A DNA stretch of 64,000 nucleotides, taken from assembly GCF_032911225.1 (NCBI RefSeq), contig NZ_CP136600.1:3410001-3474000 (forward strand). Direction: 5' to 3'. Under the pieces are notes generated by a model. The model saw only the letters and a list, made by a program, of their open reading frames with translations. It searched no databases and was not told the DNA's origin. Origin of the DNA: Thalassotalea fonticola (lineage in GTDB: Bacteria > Pseudomonadota > Gammaproteobacteria > Enterobacterales > Alteromonadaceae). A program made the translations under genes and the position numbers. Positions 24,219 to 36,647 of the stretch are shown here, in pieces; the stretch's first letter is position 1, and each line of letters opens with the position of its first letter.

Positions 24219-25379
24219 TTAAATACTAACTTTTTGTTTTAATTGCTGAGCAAAGTCAGCTAAATCAGGGTAAGCATGAGCATCTAAAATGTCTGCTAGC
24301 TGAACTAATTTATTAGCTAATTCGATGTCACTATTAGCACAAAGGTTGATATGACCCATTTTACGGCCAGCACGCTTTTCTTTTTCATACCAATGTATGG
24401 CAACTCCAGGCATGGCGAGTACCGCTTCAGGCAGTGAATCTTCACCTAAAATATTAACCATTGCTGTTGGGCGTATTAATTCAGTATTGCCAAGTGGTAG
24501 CGCACAAATTGCACGTAAATGATTTTCAAACTGACAAGTGTCAGCTCCTTGTTGAGTCCAGTGACCAGAGTTATGAACACGCGGCGCAATTTCATTTACC
24601 AATAATTCATCACCAACTTGAAAAAATTCGATGGCTAAAATACCTACATAATCTAGTGCTTGCGTTATTTTACTGAAGACCTCAAAAGCTTGTTGTTGTA
24701 ATTCAGTACTAACAGGCAGTGCTAAAGATACGCTTAACACACCATTGGTGTGGTGGTTTTCAGTGACAGGATAAACAGCAATCTCGCCCTTACTATTACG
24801 AGCACCAACAATGGAAACTTCGCGATCAAATGGCACCATTTGCTCGGCAACAATTGCTTGTGGAACTGAGGTTTTAGCTTGTTCAATAAAGTCTGCCATC
24901 TCAGTCCAAATTGCTTCAGCCTGATCCATTGACTTTAAGCGCCATTGACCTTTGCCATCGTAACCCTCTAGAGCACTCTTGAAAATAATAGGCAAGGATA
25001 ACTGGCTAAGCGCCATTTTAAAATCATCGTAATTGGCAATGATTTTGTGTGTGGCATTGGCAACTTGACAAGATTCAAGCAAGTCCTTCTCAAGACGGCG
25101 GTCACCACCAACCTTTATTGCTGTACTGCTTGGCAGCAATTTGCCACTGGCCTGACATTTTTCAAGAACATCATGAGCTAAATGTTCAAATTCAGCAGTA
25201 ATGACATCGGCATTGTTGATGCCATCTTCTAGATTGCCCAAGACATAATCGTTAGCAATAGGGTGCACGACTCTATTCGTTCTTGGGTCAAATGCAGTTA
25301 TATCAAGATTTAGTGGTGATCCTGCTAAATCCATCATTCGCGCTAATTGACCAGCGCCAAGCACAAGTACCTTTGTCAT
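24219..25379 (-). CDS. purK: N5-carboxyaminoimidazole ribonucleotide synthase
   Basis: PurK is an ATP-grasp enzyme that carboxylates AIR to N5-CAIR using bicarbonate and ATP, in purine synthesis. Its 386 residues show the N-terminal LGAGQLARMMDLAG nucleotide-fold motif, the ATP-grasp core with KSALEGYDGKGQWR, and the metal-binding end NEIAPRVHNSGHWT. It follows purE after 5 bp as a purEK operon. Confidence 0.97.
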   Translation of the reverse strand: MTKVLVLGAGQLARMMDLAGSPLNLDITAFDPRTNRVVHPIANDYVLGNLEDGINNADVITAEFEHLAHDVLEKCQASGKLLPSSTAIKVGGDRRLEKDLLESCQVANATHKIIANYDDFKMALSQLSLPIIFKSALEGYDGKGQWRLKSMDQAEAIWTEMADFIEQAKTSVPQAIVAEQMVPFDREVSIVGARNSKGEIAVYPVTENHHTNGVLSVSLALPVSTELQQQAFEVFSKITQALDYVGILAIEFFQVGDELLVNEIAPRVHNSGHWTQQGADTCQFENHLRAICALPLGNTELIRPTAMVNILGEDSLPEAVLAMPGVAIHWYEKEKRAGRKMGHINLCANSDIELANKLVQLADILDAHAYPDLADFAQQLKQKVSI

Positions 25380-25384
25380 AACTT

Positions 25385-25870
25385 TTATTCTGCCGGGTTA
25401 GGGTTGTTTAAAATTGTTTCTGTTTGGGTTTTACGGAACGCGTCGATGTTAGCCATAATGCTTTCATCATGTGTTCCTAAAATTTGTGCAGCAAGTAAAC
25501 CTGCATTTGCTGCACCTGCAGCACCAATTGCAAGCGTACCTACAGCAATACCTTTAGGCATTTGTACAATAGATAGTAAAGAGTCTTGACCGCTTAAGGC
25601 TTTCGATTGCACCGGAACACCCAATACTGGCAAGCTTGTATAAGCTGCTGTCATACCTGGTAAGTGGGCTGCGCCGCCAGCCCCTGCAATAATTACTTTG
25701 ATGCCGCGCTCTTTTGCTGATTCTGAATATTCGCTCAACAAATGAGGCGTTCGGTGTGCTGAAACAACTTTGGTTTCATAAGGAACGTTTAATAAATCAA
25801 GCATTTCTGCCGCATGTTGCATTGTTGGCCAATCTGATTTTGACCCCATAATGATACCTACAGTCATCAA
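25385..25870 (-). CDS. purE: N5-carboxyaminoimidazole ribonucleotide mutase
   Basis: PurE converts N5-CAIR to CAIR, the step after PurK. At 161 residues it has the class I PurE motifs [23 protein letters not shown] and [12 protein letters not shown]. It is the first gene of purEK. A TATAAT-like promoter lies about 70 bp upstream on the minus strand. Confidence 0.98.
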   Translation of the reverse strand: MMTVGIIMGSKSDWPTMQHAAEMLDLLNVPYETKVVSAHRTPHLLSEYSESAKERGIKVIIAGAGGAAHLPGMTAAYTSLPVLGVPVQSKALSGQDSLLSIVQMPKGIAVGTLAIGAAGAANAGLLAAQILGTHDESIMANIDAFRKTQTETILNNPNPAE

Positions 25871-25910
25871 AGAATACCTTTTGGTTGTGTTTAAGTGGGT
25901 AATAAGTGCC

Positions 25911-25968
25911 GACCCAACGGGTCAAAAAATAAGCGCGCATTATACCCTTGTTTCACTAAATCCCCAAC
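25911..25968 (-). promoter_or_regulatory. Candidate purEK promoter with downstream inverted repeat
   Basis: On the minus strand, TATAAT at 25944-25939 is preceded by a weak TTGGGG -35 with a 17-bp spacer. GACCCAACGGGTC at 25911-25923 is a short near-palindrome in the leader. It does not match the PurR operator, so its role is unknown. Confidence 0.45.
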
Positions 25969-26088
25969 TTTTCTCAGTGATTTTATTCGTTCTCAAAATA
26001 ACCAGATTGCTAGACTAAGGTAGAATTGTAAATTTACCTATCCTAATCCATTATTTATATAACATAGATAAATTATTCAGGTGAAACC

Positions 26089-27735
26089 ATGTCAGATATG
26101 TATATTAATGGACTCGCTCAAGTTGCAGCAAATCATCAAGCCCTAAGTCCAGTCAACTTTCTTAAACGCAGCGCTGAGTTATATCCTGATAAAACCGCCA
26201 TTATTCATGGTAATGAACAATATACTTACAGCGAATTTCAACAAAATGTAAATCGTTTAGCCTCAGCATTACAACTACGCGGTGTGACAAAAGGTACAAC
26301 AGTAACCGTTATGGCAGCGAATATCCCTGCTTTTTTAGATGCCCACTTTGCAGTACCTATGTTAGGGGCAGTACTTAATTCTTTAAATACTCGCCTAGAT
26401 GCCGAAAACCTTGCATTTATTCTTGATCATGCCGAGTGTGACGTTTTACTAACGGACACCGCCTACAGTGGGGTAATGAAAAAAGCCGTGGCGCTATCAA
26501 GTAGAAGCCCGCTTATTATCGATATCGATGATCCACAAAGCCAGGGGGGAGAACGCTTGGGTGAGGTGGAATATCAACAGTTATTAGCTGAAGGTGATTT
26601 ATCATTCGAGCAACCAGTTATTGAAGATGAATGGCAAGCTATGGCGTTAAACTACACTTCGGGCACAACTGGCAACCCGAAAGGTGTGGTGTACTCTCAC
26701 CGTGGAGCTTATTTAAATGCGCTTGGGAATAATATGATCTGGCCATTGGATGAAAATTCAGTGTATTTATGGACATTACCAATGTTTCATTGCAACGGTT
26801 GGTGTTTTCCCTGGACTGTTACTGCTATGGCGGCTACGCATGTATGTCTACGCCAAGTCGAAGTAGGCGCTATCATTAATTCAATATCTGAACATAATAT
26901 TACCCATATGTGTGGGGCGCCTATTGTGTTAAATATGGTGTTAAATGGCCCAGAAGAACTGACTCAGAAATTAACTGGCAAGGTTAAAGCCATGACTGCT
27001 GGTGCACCGCCACCCGCAGCAGTGATCAAAGGTATGGAAAAACTTGGCTTTGATATTACCCAAACCTATGGTTTAACTGAAGTTTATGGCCCTTGTGTGG
27101 CAAGCTCATGGAAACAAGAGTGGGATCACTTAACCAGTGATGAACGTGCAGCTTTAAAAGCAAGGCAAGGGATCCGCTACCCAACTCAAGAGGATGTTGA
27201 TGTACTGGATCCTGAAACAATGTTGCCTGTTCCTGCAGATGCGGAAACTATTGGTGAGATAATGTTTCGCGGTAATACCACGATGAAAGGGTATTTAAAA
27301 AATCCTACCGCCACAGAAGAAGCCTTTAAAGGCGGCTGGTTTCATTCAGGTGATTTAGCCGTTAAACATCCTGATGGCTATTTAGAAATCCGCGACAGAT
27401 CAAAAGATATTATTATTTCAGGCGGTGAGAATATTTCATCTGTTGAAGTTGAAGGTGTTTTATATCGCCACCCGGCGATAATGGAAGCTGCCGTTGTTGC
27501 TCGAAAAGATGATACCTGGGGAGAAACACCTTGTGCTTTTGTTAGTTTAAAGCCGGGTGAGCATGCTACCCAATGTGAAATCATTGAATTTTGCCGAGAA
27601 AATATGGCGCGATTCAAATGCCCTAAAACAATTGTTTTTGCTGATTTGCCAAAAACTTCAACTGGTAAAATTCAGAAATTCATTTTAAGAGAAAAAGTAA
27701 AAAACTTATTTGAGAATATTTCAGAAACCGCTTAA
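26089..27735 (+). CDS. AMP-dependent acyl-CoA synthetase
   Basis: This 548-residue adenylate-forming enzyme activates a carboxylic acid with ATP and CoA. The AMP-binding P-loop is LNYTSGTTGNPKGVVYSHRG, with FHCNGWCFPW, TYGLTEVYGP, WFHSGDLAVKHPDGYLEIRD and the C-terminal lysine motif PKTSTGKIQKF. Overall it resembles the medium-chain or aromatic acyl-CoA ligase subfamily that includes plant benzoate-CoA ligase relatives. The exact substrate cannot be read from sequence. It stands alone and interrupts the usual yrdD-tsaC order. Confidence 0.9.
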   Translation: MSDMYINGLAQVAANHQALSPVNFLKRSAELYPDKTAIIHGNEQYTYSEFQQNVNRLASALQLRGVTKGTTVTVMAANIPAFLDAHFAVPMLGAVLNSLNTRLDAENLAFILDHAECDVLLTDTAYSGVMKKAVALSSRSPLIIDIDDPQSQGGERLGEVEYQQLLAEGDLSFEQPVIEDEWQAMALNYTSGTTGNPKGVVYSHRGAYLNALGNNMIWPLDENSVYLWTLPMFHCNGWCFPWTVTAMAATHVCLRQVEVGAIINSISEHNITHMCGAPIVLNMVLNGPEELTQKLTGKVKAMTAGAPPPAAVIKGMEKLGFDITQTYGLTEVYGPCVASSWKQEWDHLTSDERAALKARQGIRYPTQEDVDVLDPETMLPVPADAETIGEIMFRGNTTMKGYLKNPTATEEAFKGGWFHSGDLAVKHPDGYLEIRDRSKDIIISGGENISSVEVEGVLYRHPAIMEAAVVARKDDTWGETPCAFVSLKPGEHATQCEIIEFCRENMARFKCPKTIVFADLPKTSTGKIQKFILREKVKNLFENISETA

Positions 27736-27825
27736 ATAAGCTCTGCCTAAACAAATCAATGCGGTCATTCGTTTAAAACGATATAATGATCGCATTTTTA
27801 TTGACCGTAAAAGTTTAGTGCTTAG

Positions 27826-29303
<1,478 letters not shown>

Positions 29304-29326
29304 ACTTACGTCAAATCCAATGACAT

Positions 29327-29366
29327 AAAAGAGCTCTCTTGGTTCAACAAAGAGAGCTCTTTTTTT
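29327..29366. terminator. Bidirectional terminator after hemF
   Basis: AAAAGAGCTCTCTT and AAGAGAGCTCTTTT form a long stem around a short loop, with T and A tracts. It serves hemF and the convergent sulfatase-fold gene. Confidence 0.92.
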
Positions 29367-29367
29367 A

Positions 29368-31200
29368 TTATTTATTAAAGCGGCGTAACTCTTCCATTGC
29401 TTCTAACACCACTTTCATATTCAATTTACCGTCTGGTATTTCTTGGTAGTCATTATCAAAAATTGTAAAGTTACCCAAACGATCCAATTCATTTAATTGT
29501 TGATTATCTTTTATCGCATAATAACCATCACGGCCAAAGATCAACCAGCTGTGTTCTTGTTTTGCAAATAATGACTGACCAGAACTATATTCATCGCTAT
29601 TGTTGCTGCAACCAAGAGCATCTGTAAGTAACGTTGGTGCAATATCATAATGGCTCGTTTGAGCCTGATAGAGTTGCTGCTTAGCATCTGGCCAATGAAT
29701 AATTAATGGCACCTGAGTCTGATACCTTGAATAATTAGAGTTATGTCCCCAAAACCCTTTTTTACTGTCATTGAACTCTTTGCCGTGGTCTCCGGTAATA
29801 ATAATAATGGTATTGCTTATTTCATCGCCCAATTGTTCTATTACTTTCTTAATTTGTAAGTCGATAAAATAGATAGAATTTTTATACAAATTTAGAAAAG
29901 GTCCGGGATCATAATCATCATTCAACGCCATATAATTAATATCATCTAAAGAAGGTGTATATTTACGCTCAAAATCTTTAGGAATTGAAAATCCATGGGC
30001 AGCATCAAAAAGCATAAAAGCAAAAAAGGGTTTTTCACTGGTTTTATTTTTGTGCCATGCAATAAAGTCTTTAGTAATATCGATGTCGCGCTCAAAAGGC
30101 TTATCACCTTTTGAATGAGTTCGAAGATTATCTACATTACTAAATAACGTTTGATCAAATTCTGGGCTGGTAAGCTTTGCGCTGGCAAAAATGCCCATTT
30201 CAAAGCTTTGCTGTTTAAGCACATCCATCAAAACAGGTGAGCGTTGAGCATCTAAAATAGGTTGCCAGTAATGACCAGGAATGCCATAAAATAGGCTAAA
30301 CATGCCATGCCGGGTGTTATTACTACCGCTGTGATGTTGCTTAAAGTGAGTACCTTTATTAGCAATGCTTTGAATGGCCGGAGCCATCTTGGCATCCATC
30401 ATATCGCTACGCCATGAATCTAAAGTGATCATCAGTATATTTTTTTGTTGCTCTGGAGCCTTACACTGCATAGACATTATCGGATAATTAATTGCAGATT
30501 TAACCTTTTTCTGTTTTAACAAAGCCTGTTGTTTTTGCGCTTCTATATTAACCACCCCAAATTTGGCCATAAAGCTTTTTGCTGTTAATGGAAAGGATAT
30601 AGGTAAATAACGCGCTTGCTGAGTAATGTTCTTTTCAAACATTGCATCTGCCCAGGTATGAATACCATGACTAAGTAATAACAATATAAACCATATTTTT
30701 AATGGCGTTTTTAATGAAAAGTGGCTTTGCACATATTTGTTTCTGAGCAATTCACTTAAAAATATTTGTGCGGCAAAAAACGCTAAAATAATTAAGCTGA
30801 TCAAAGTCCATAGTTGCCATGAAAAGCTGAATATCTCAGTGCCACCTTCAACCATCAGTTCGAGAACAATTCCATTAAAATGAAATCGATATTGTTGATA
30901 AACAAAGGTATCGGCAAGTAACAGCGATAAGGCTAAAGAAACCAGGATGATGGCGATAAAGCGTATAGCCAGGTAGTGCCTTATTATTTTAGCCAATAAA
31001 TGCAACACACCGGCAAGTAATAGAGCGAGTAATCCTAGGTGAGCAACACTGTAGGTAAGTAAGAAAATTGATGAGATAACACTATCTGGGTAGGGGTGCG
31101 GTGATAAATATCTTAAGGCTATAAAAAGCGTAATGATAAAGTTAACAATTAAGTACCGGTTTAACCAGCTTTTAACATTGTTCGGTTGGAAGTTATTCAT
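29368..31200 (-). CDS. YejM/PbgA-like inner-membrane protein with sulfatase fold
   Basis: The 610 residues comprise about five N-terminal transmembrane helices (to about residue 185, DUF3413-like) and a periplasmic alkaline-phosphatase/sulfatase-fold domain. The family includes YejM (PbgA, LapC), which senses periplasmic LPS and controls LpxC turnover. Here MITLDSWRSD supplies the first metal Asp, GSNNTRHGMF a candidate Thr nucleophile, ITGDHGKEF the Asp/His pair and FWGHNS a further His. E. coli YejM has lost the DHG pair, so this version may be catalytically competent, perhaps as a phosphotransferase. Monocistronic. Confidence 0.85.
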   Translation of the reverse strand: MNNFQPNNVKSWLNRYLIVNFIITLFIALRYLSPHPYPDSVISSIFLLTYSVAHLGLLALLLAGVLHLLAKIIRHYLAIRFIAIILVSLALSLLLADTFVYQQYRFHFNGIVLELMVEGGTEIFSFSWQLWTLISLIILAFFAAQIFLSELLRNKYVQSHFSLKTPLKIWFILLLLSHGIHTWADAMFEKNITQQARYLPISFPLTAKSFMAKFGVVNIEAQKQQALLKQKKVKSAINYPIMSMQCKAPEQQKNILMITLDSWRSDMMDAKMAPAIQSIANKGTHFKQHHSGSNNTRHGMFSLFYGIPGHYWQPILDAQRSPVLMDVLKQQSFEMGIFASAKLTSPEFDQTLFSNVDNLRTHSKGDKPFERDIDITKDFIAWHKNKTSEKPFFAFMLFDAAHGFSIPKDFERKYTPSLDDINYMALNDDYDPGPFLNLYKNSIYFIDLQIKKVIEQLGDEISNTIIIITGDHGKEFNDSKKGFWGHNSNYSRYQTQVPLIIHWPDAKQQLYQAQTSHYDIAPTLLTDALGCSNNSDEYSSGQSLFAKQEHSWLIFGRDGYYAIKDNQQLNELDRLGNFTIFDNDYQEIPDGKLNMKVVLEAMEELRRFNK

Positions 31201-31326
31201 AAGTTATTTATTTTATTATCTTTTGCCTAGTATCAGAAAAAATTTGTTTTAAATCAATATCCCTACTTTTTTTGTGGTTACAATCCATTACAAATTTTGA
31301 CAATATTAACATGTAAGGCAAGAGCC

Positions 31327-32031
31327 ATGAAAAAGAATTTAATGAGTTTAGCTGTAGTTTCTTTATTAGCTAGTAATGCAGCAGTAGCTGCTTCATACGA
31401 AGCTGGTGATTTTGTTATCCGTGGTGGCTTAACTATGGTTAGCCCTGATGATAGCAAAGCGGGTGTTAACGTTCCTGCTTTGGGCGGTGATACACCACTA
31501 TCGGTATCAGTGGATGATAATACCCAATTGGGTTTAAATTTTGTTTACTTTTTTGACAGTAATTGGGCTATTGAGGTACTTGCCGCAACTCCATTTACTC
31601 ACGATGTTAAGATTCATGATCCACAAGGGATCTCTGAAGGAGTATTTGGTGTTGATGTTGACGGCATAACTTTAGCCGAAGTTACTCAGTTACCACCGAC
31701 CGTTAGTGCAATTTACTATTTTGATACTGGCTCTAACTTCATGCCTTATGTTGGTGCGGGTTTGAATTACACAATTTTCTTTGATGAAGAGTTTAAATCA
31801 GCCCCTGAAAGCCTTGGCTTTAATGATTTGGAATTAGATGGCTCATTTGGGTTTTCTGTACAAGTTGGCGCTGATTATCAATTAAATGATAGCTGGCATA
31901 TCAATGCATCAGCTCGTTACATTGATATTGGTACAGAAGCTAACTTTAAAATTGGCGATTCAATTACTGGCTCTGCAGATGTTGATGTAGACCCAATGGT
32001 TTACTCGGTAATGCTTGGTTACAAGTTTTGA
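31327..32031 (+). CDS. ompW: OmpW family outer-membrane protein
   Basis: This is a small eight-stranded outer-membrane barrel. The ATG at 31327 after AAGGCAAGAG gives a clean signal peptide (MKKNLMSLAVVSLLASNAAVAA) and about 234 residues. An upstream ATG at 31297 would spoil the signal peptide. OmpW features include YEAGDFVIRGGLTMVSPDDS, YFFDSNWAIEVLAATPF, PPTVSAIYYF, MPYVGAGLNYT and the terminal aromatic YKF needed for BAM insertion. OmpW proteins pass small hydrophobic compounds and respond to oxygen or salt in other bacteria. Confidence 0.95.
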   Translation: MKKNLMSLAVVSLLASNAAVAASYEAGDFVIRGGLTMVSPDDSKAGVNVPALGGDTPLSVSVDDNTQLGLNFVYFFDSNWAIEVLAATPFTHDVKIHDPQGISEGVFGVDVDGITLAEVTQLPPTVSAIYYFDTGSNFMPYVGAGLNYTIFFDEEFKSAPESLGFNDLELDGSFGFSVQVGADYQLNDSWHINASARYIDIGTEANFKIGDSITGSADVDVDPMVYSVMLGYKF

Positions 32032-32047
32032 TTAGTTTAAGTAAATA

Positions 32048-32210
32048 ATACCATTCTGCATAAGGAATGAGTTACTCAGCGATACTAAGAGATTTTTAGG
32101 CAAGGCTTTCATTTTGTACTGTGGTTATTCCACTGAAAAAATGTTTAACGCAGCCTAAAATTCTTTTAGCATCGCCCTTTGGGTGATTATATACTTATGC
32201 AGACTGGTAT
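32048..32210. mobile_element. MITE-like foldback element with 17-bp terminal inverted repeats
   Basis: The 163-bp element is bounded by ATACCATTCTGCATAAG (32048-32064) and CTTATGCAGACTGGTAT (32194-32210), which pair at 16 of 17 positions. Inner sequences GCGATACTAAGAGATTTTTA and the complement of AAAATTCTTTTAGCATCGC extend the foldback. No ORF is present. This fits a non-autonomous miniature inverted-repeat element between ompW and aroE. Confidence 0.75.
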
Positions 32211-32219
32211 AACCCTATG

Positions 32220-32255
32220 TGAGCCAGTTATATTTACTATATAACTGGCTTTTTT
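32220..32255 (+). terminator. Rho-independent terminator upstream of aroE
   Basis: AGCCAGTTATA and TATAACTGGCT pair around TTTAC, followed by a T tract. It is probably the original ompW terminator, now separated from the gene by the MITE-like element. Confidence 0.85.
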
Positions 32256-32362
32256 ACTTCAGGGATGAAGGAATGCCATCTTAACAGGGATGTTATAAAT
32301 TTGTAATTCCCATTCGCATGATATTTCGTTACTCTTAACAAAACTCATCATAATTAGTGCTC

Positions 32363-33184
32363 ATGGACAAATATCTCGTATTTGGCAACCCAATTGCTCA
32401 ATCAAAGTCACCACTCATTCATCAAATGTTTGCCGAGCAAACACAGCAAGATATAAGTTATTCAAAAAAACAACCAGAAGAAGTTGATTTTAAGGCTGAA
32501 GTATCAGCATTTATTATTGCGGGTGGTAAAGGGGCTAATGTAACAGCACCTTTTAAAGAGCAAGCAATGCAAATGTGTGATCAGTTAACAGATCGAGCAG
32601 CAAGTGCTGGCGCTGTTAATACCTTAAGTTTTGCTGATGGAAACATTTATGGAGATAACACCGATGGCGTTGGCTTAGTCAATGATTTAAAAAGCCATAA
32701 TGTGCAACTAACTAATAAAACAATATTATTAATGGGAGCTGGAGGCGCAGCTCGCGGTGTCATTTTACCTTTACTGGCTGAATACCCTAAGCAGATTATT
32801 ATTGTAAACAGAACAACCGAGAAAGCGGAACAACTGGCGGCTCGCTTTAATGATGAAAAAATCTGTGCAATCAGCTACTCAGAAACAGCAAAAACAACAT
32901 TTGATGTAATCATTAATGCGACATCAGCAAGTTTGTCGGCAAGTTTACCCGACTTAAATCCTGCCTGTATTACTACAAATACAGTTTGTTATGACATGGT
33001 ATATGGCGCTGAATTAAGTCCATTTTTAAAGTGGTGCTCTCAACATAAGTCTCAACTAGTGATTGATGGCTTAGGCATGCTAGTAGGGCAAGCGGCAGAA
33101 AGCTTTTTTATTTGGAGAAAAGTAAAGCCGCAGCAAAGCCAAGTATTAGCGAAATTAAGAAATAAATTGCAAGGCATTGATTAA
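32363..33184 (+). CDS. aroE: Shikimate dehydrogenase
   Basis: AroE reduces 3-dehydroshikimate with NADPH in aromatic amino-acid synthesis. The ATG at 32363 (MDKYLVFGNPIAQSKSP) aligns with E. coli AroE and gives 273 residues. A GTG two codons upstream (32357) is possible. The substrate-binding SKSP and catalytic Lys in NVTAPFK are present, as are the NADP loop GAGGAARG and the arginine clamp NRTTEKA. Its stop overlaps the DUF1488 start (TAATG). Confidence 0.97.
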   Translation: MDKYLVFGNPIAQSKSPLIHQMFAEQTQQDISYSKKQPEEVDFKAEVSAFIIAGGKGANVTAPFKEQAMQMCDQLTDRAASAGAVNTLSFADGNIYGDNTDGVGLVNDLKSHNVQLTNKTILLMGAGGAARGVILPLLAEYPKQIIIVNRTTEKAEQLAARFNDEKICAISYSETAKTTFDVIINATSASLSASLPDLNPACITTNTVCYDMVYGAELSPFLKWCSQHKSQLVIDGLGMLVGQAAESFFIWRKVKPQQSQVLAKLRNKLQGID

Positions 33185-33399
33185 TGAACCAGGCTATTTT
33201 ATTTAATGATGACCACTCCTATATAGTAGCTAAAAAAATATGGCACTTTACCGGATTAATGTCGGGTAACTTGATAAATATCTATATTGCTCATTCGACT
33301 TCAACAGCTAGCCAAGCAGATAAGTTTGACTGGGAAGAACAAGTCGAAGAGTGGTTAGAAGATAATGAGCCAGATGAGAATAATGAGATCTGGCTATAG
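33184..33399 (+). CDS. DUF1488 family protein (YrdB-like)
   Basis: This is a 71-residue acidic protein resembling E. coli YrdB (start MNQAI, acidic Trp-containing tail). The function is unknown. Its position directly after aroE, overlapping by one base, matches aroE-yrdB in E. coli and suggests coupled translation. Confidence 0.85.
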   Translation: MNQAILFNDDHSYIVAKKIWHFTGLMSGNLINIYIAHSTSTASQADKFDWEEQVEEWLEDNEPDENNEIWL

Positions 33400-33420
33400 T
33401 CAGGTTAAATCAATTTGTAA

Positions 33421-33969
33421 CTATTTATCTTGAGCTTCAATATACTCATCTTTTAAGCGCACGTAATTTGCATTAGTTTCACGTAAAAAAGTTAACTCTT
33501 CATTGGTAAGCGGCCGCTTTTGTTTTGCTGGATTACCAACATACAAAAATCCAGGCTCTAATGTCTTATTTGGTGGTACAAGAGAACCTGCTCCTATAAT
33601 ACAATCATTACCTACAATTGCACCGTCCATTATAATGGCGCCCATGCCGACCAAAATACGATCTCCCAAAGTACAACCATGCAGCATTACTTTATGACCT
33701 ACGGTAACTTCCTCACCTATAACTAGAGGATAGCCATCAGGAAATTTGGTGGTTTTGCGAGTGACATGCAATACACTACCATCTTGAATGTTACTATTTG
33801 CGCCGATAGTTATATGATTCACATCACCGCGTGCTACCACTAAAGGCCAGATACTAACGTTGGCAGCTAAAGTTATATCACCAATTAATACACTGCTCGG
33901 ATCAATATATACTTTTTCAGATAATTTAGGGTATATGCCTCTATAAGGTCTAGTGGAAGAAACTGTCAT
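33421..33969 (-). CDS. yrdA: Gamma-carbonic-anhydrase-like hexapeptide protein (YrdA)
   Basis: This 182-residue left-handed beta-helix protein has hexapeptide repeats and three candidate zinc histidines (GDVNHITIG, VGHKVMLHGC). The family includes gamma carbonic anhydrases, but E. coli YrdA shows little hydratase activity, so activity is uncertain. It is convergent with aroE/yrdB, as in E. coli where yrdA neighbours them. Confidence 0.93.
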   Translation of the reverse strand: MTVSSTRPYRGIYPKLSEKVYIDPSSVLIGDITLAANVSIWPLVVARGDVNHITIGANSNIQDGSVLHVTRKTTKFPDGYPLVIGEEVTVGHKVMLHGCTLGDRILVGMGAIIMDGAIVGNDCIIGAGSLVPPNKTLEPGFLYVGNPAKQKRPLTNEELTFLRETNANYVRLKDEYIEAQDK

Positions 33970-34204
33970 AAATGAAGCCTATTAATTGATTTACTAATTA
34001 CTCTATCAAAAAAACTAGAGCAAACTGATAAAAAAACACATTATCTAATATTAAAATGTATCTTAGAAATTAACTGTAACCGATAAAATGTAATTCAAAT
34101 ATAACTAAAAACGATCATATCGATATCACTGAGCTCAATAATAGCGCAGCTTGTACAGAATATAATCGAATTTGAGTTTTTTTCAAATTAATTTCAAAAA
34201 GCAG
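33970..34204. other. Spacer upstream of the rRNA operon
   Basis: AT-rich DNA with no gene. The part next to the first rRNA promoter carries A/T runs (TTTTTTCAAATTAATTTC at 34176-34193) that fit UP elements, which bind the RNA polymerase alpha subunit. I see nothing else. Confidence 0.4.
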
Positions 34205-34232
34205 TTGACGGCAGCGCAAAAATCTCTAAAAT
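34205..34232 (+). promoter_or_regulatory. rRNA operon promoter P1
   Basis: TTGACG, a 16-bp spacer and TAAAAT, followed by the discriminator GCGCTTCACTTC. That GC-rich discriminator also follows P2 and is typical of stringently controlled rRNA promoters. Confidence 0.8.
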
Positions 34233-34351
34233 GCGCTTCACTTCTTCGGGACATCCCAACGAGGCGTTTTAATAAGTTAAGTAATCCAATAGGGTACTTA
34301 ATCGCTGATGAAGCATTTAAAAATAAACTTTTAAATAATTCAAAAAATCGG

Positions 34352-34379
34352 TTGACATTAAAACTAGGGTGCTTATAAT
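34352..34379 (+). promoter_or_regulatory. rRNA operon promoter P2
   Basis: Near-consensus TTGACA, a 16-bp spacer and TATAAT, followed by GCGCTCCACTTC, almost identical to the P1 discriminator. An A/T-rich UP-like tract precedes it. Confidence 0.88.
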
Positions 34380-34463
34380 GCGCTCCACTTCAAACAAGGC
34401 AGCTAGCCGGCTTGAAGCAAAGAGACTAACGAATGCGATTAGCTCTTCGTTCGAATAGAACGA

Positions 34464-34475
34464 TTCTTTAACAAT
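34464..34475 (+). promoter_or_regulatory. boxA antitermination site in the rRNA leader
   Basis: TTCTTTAACAAT resembles boxA (TGCTCTTTAACA), bound by the NusB-S10 complex to prevent premature termination. A matching ACTCTTTAACAAT occurs before the 23S gene near 36749. Confidence 0.65.
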
Positions 34476-34702
34476 TAGTTATCATGCAATTTGTGTGGGC
34501 ACTCACATTAAGATTGATTTACAACATAGATACCTCGGTATCGAAATCACTTAATGATGATGAACACACAAACAAATTAATTTTTCTTTATTTAGCGATG
34601 AGGATTAATTAGTACGTTTTAGTATCATTCGCTTCGATTGATACGAAACATTCAGAATTCATTGAGTAGCATCGCTTGTCGATGCATATGTAACAACTTT
34701 TT

Positions 34703-36244
<1,542 letters not shown>

Positions 36245-36361
36245 CCTTAAGTAGACAACTTAATGAGAGCGCAAGCTCTGCGAGTGTTCACACAAATTGT
36301 ATGATAACGATTGATGAAGAAGTATAGGTCGTGACTACTTAAGTTGCAGACCCATCATGAT

Positions 36362-36438
<77 letters not shown>

Positions 36439-36571
36439 ATTAACGTTTTTTCGGCGTTATTTTATAACTCGTTTAGGTGAACTAAACGTCGTCATAAAAT
36501 GCCTTGGAAAAAGCATTAATTATATTTGAATTAATATGATTAAGAGCGTTGATTACCATGAGTAACATCAT

Positions 36572-36647
36572 GGGGCTATAGCTCAGCTGGGAGAGCGCCT
36601 GCCTTGCACGCAGGAGGTCAGCAGTTCGATCCTGCTTAGCTCCACCA
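36572..36647 (+). tRNA. tRNA-Ala(TGC)
   Basis: A 76-nt cloverleaf with anticodon TGC in CCTTGCACG, acceptor GGGGCTA/TAGCTCC and an encoded CCA. It is the second spacer tRNA of the operon. Confidence 0.97.

Noticed and set aside
34172..34378. A 68-codon frame upstream of 16S
   Set aside because: It overlaps both rRNA promoters and UP-like tracts, and its composition is that of promoter DNA.
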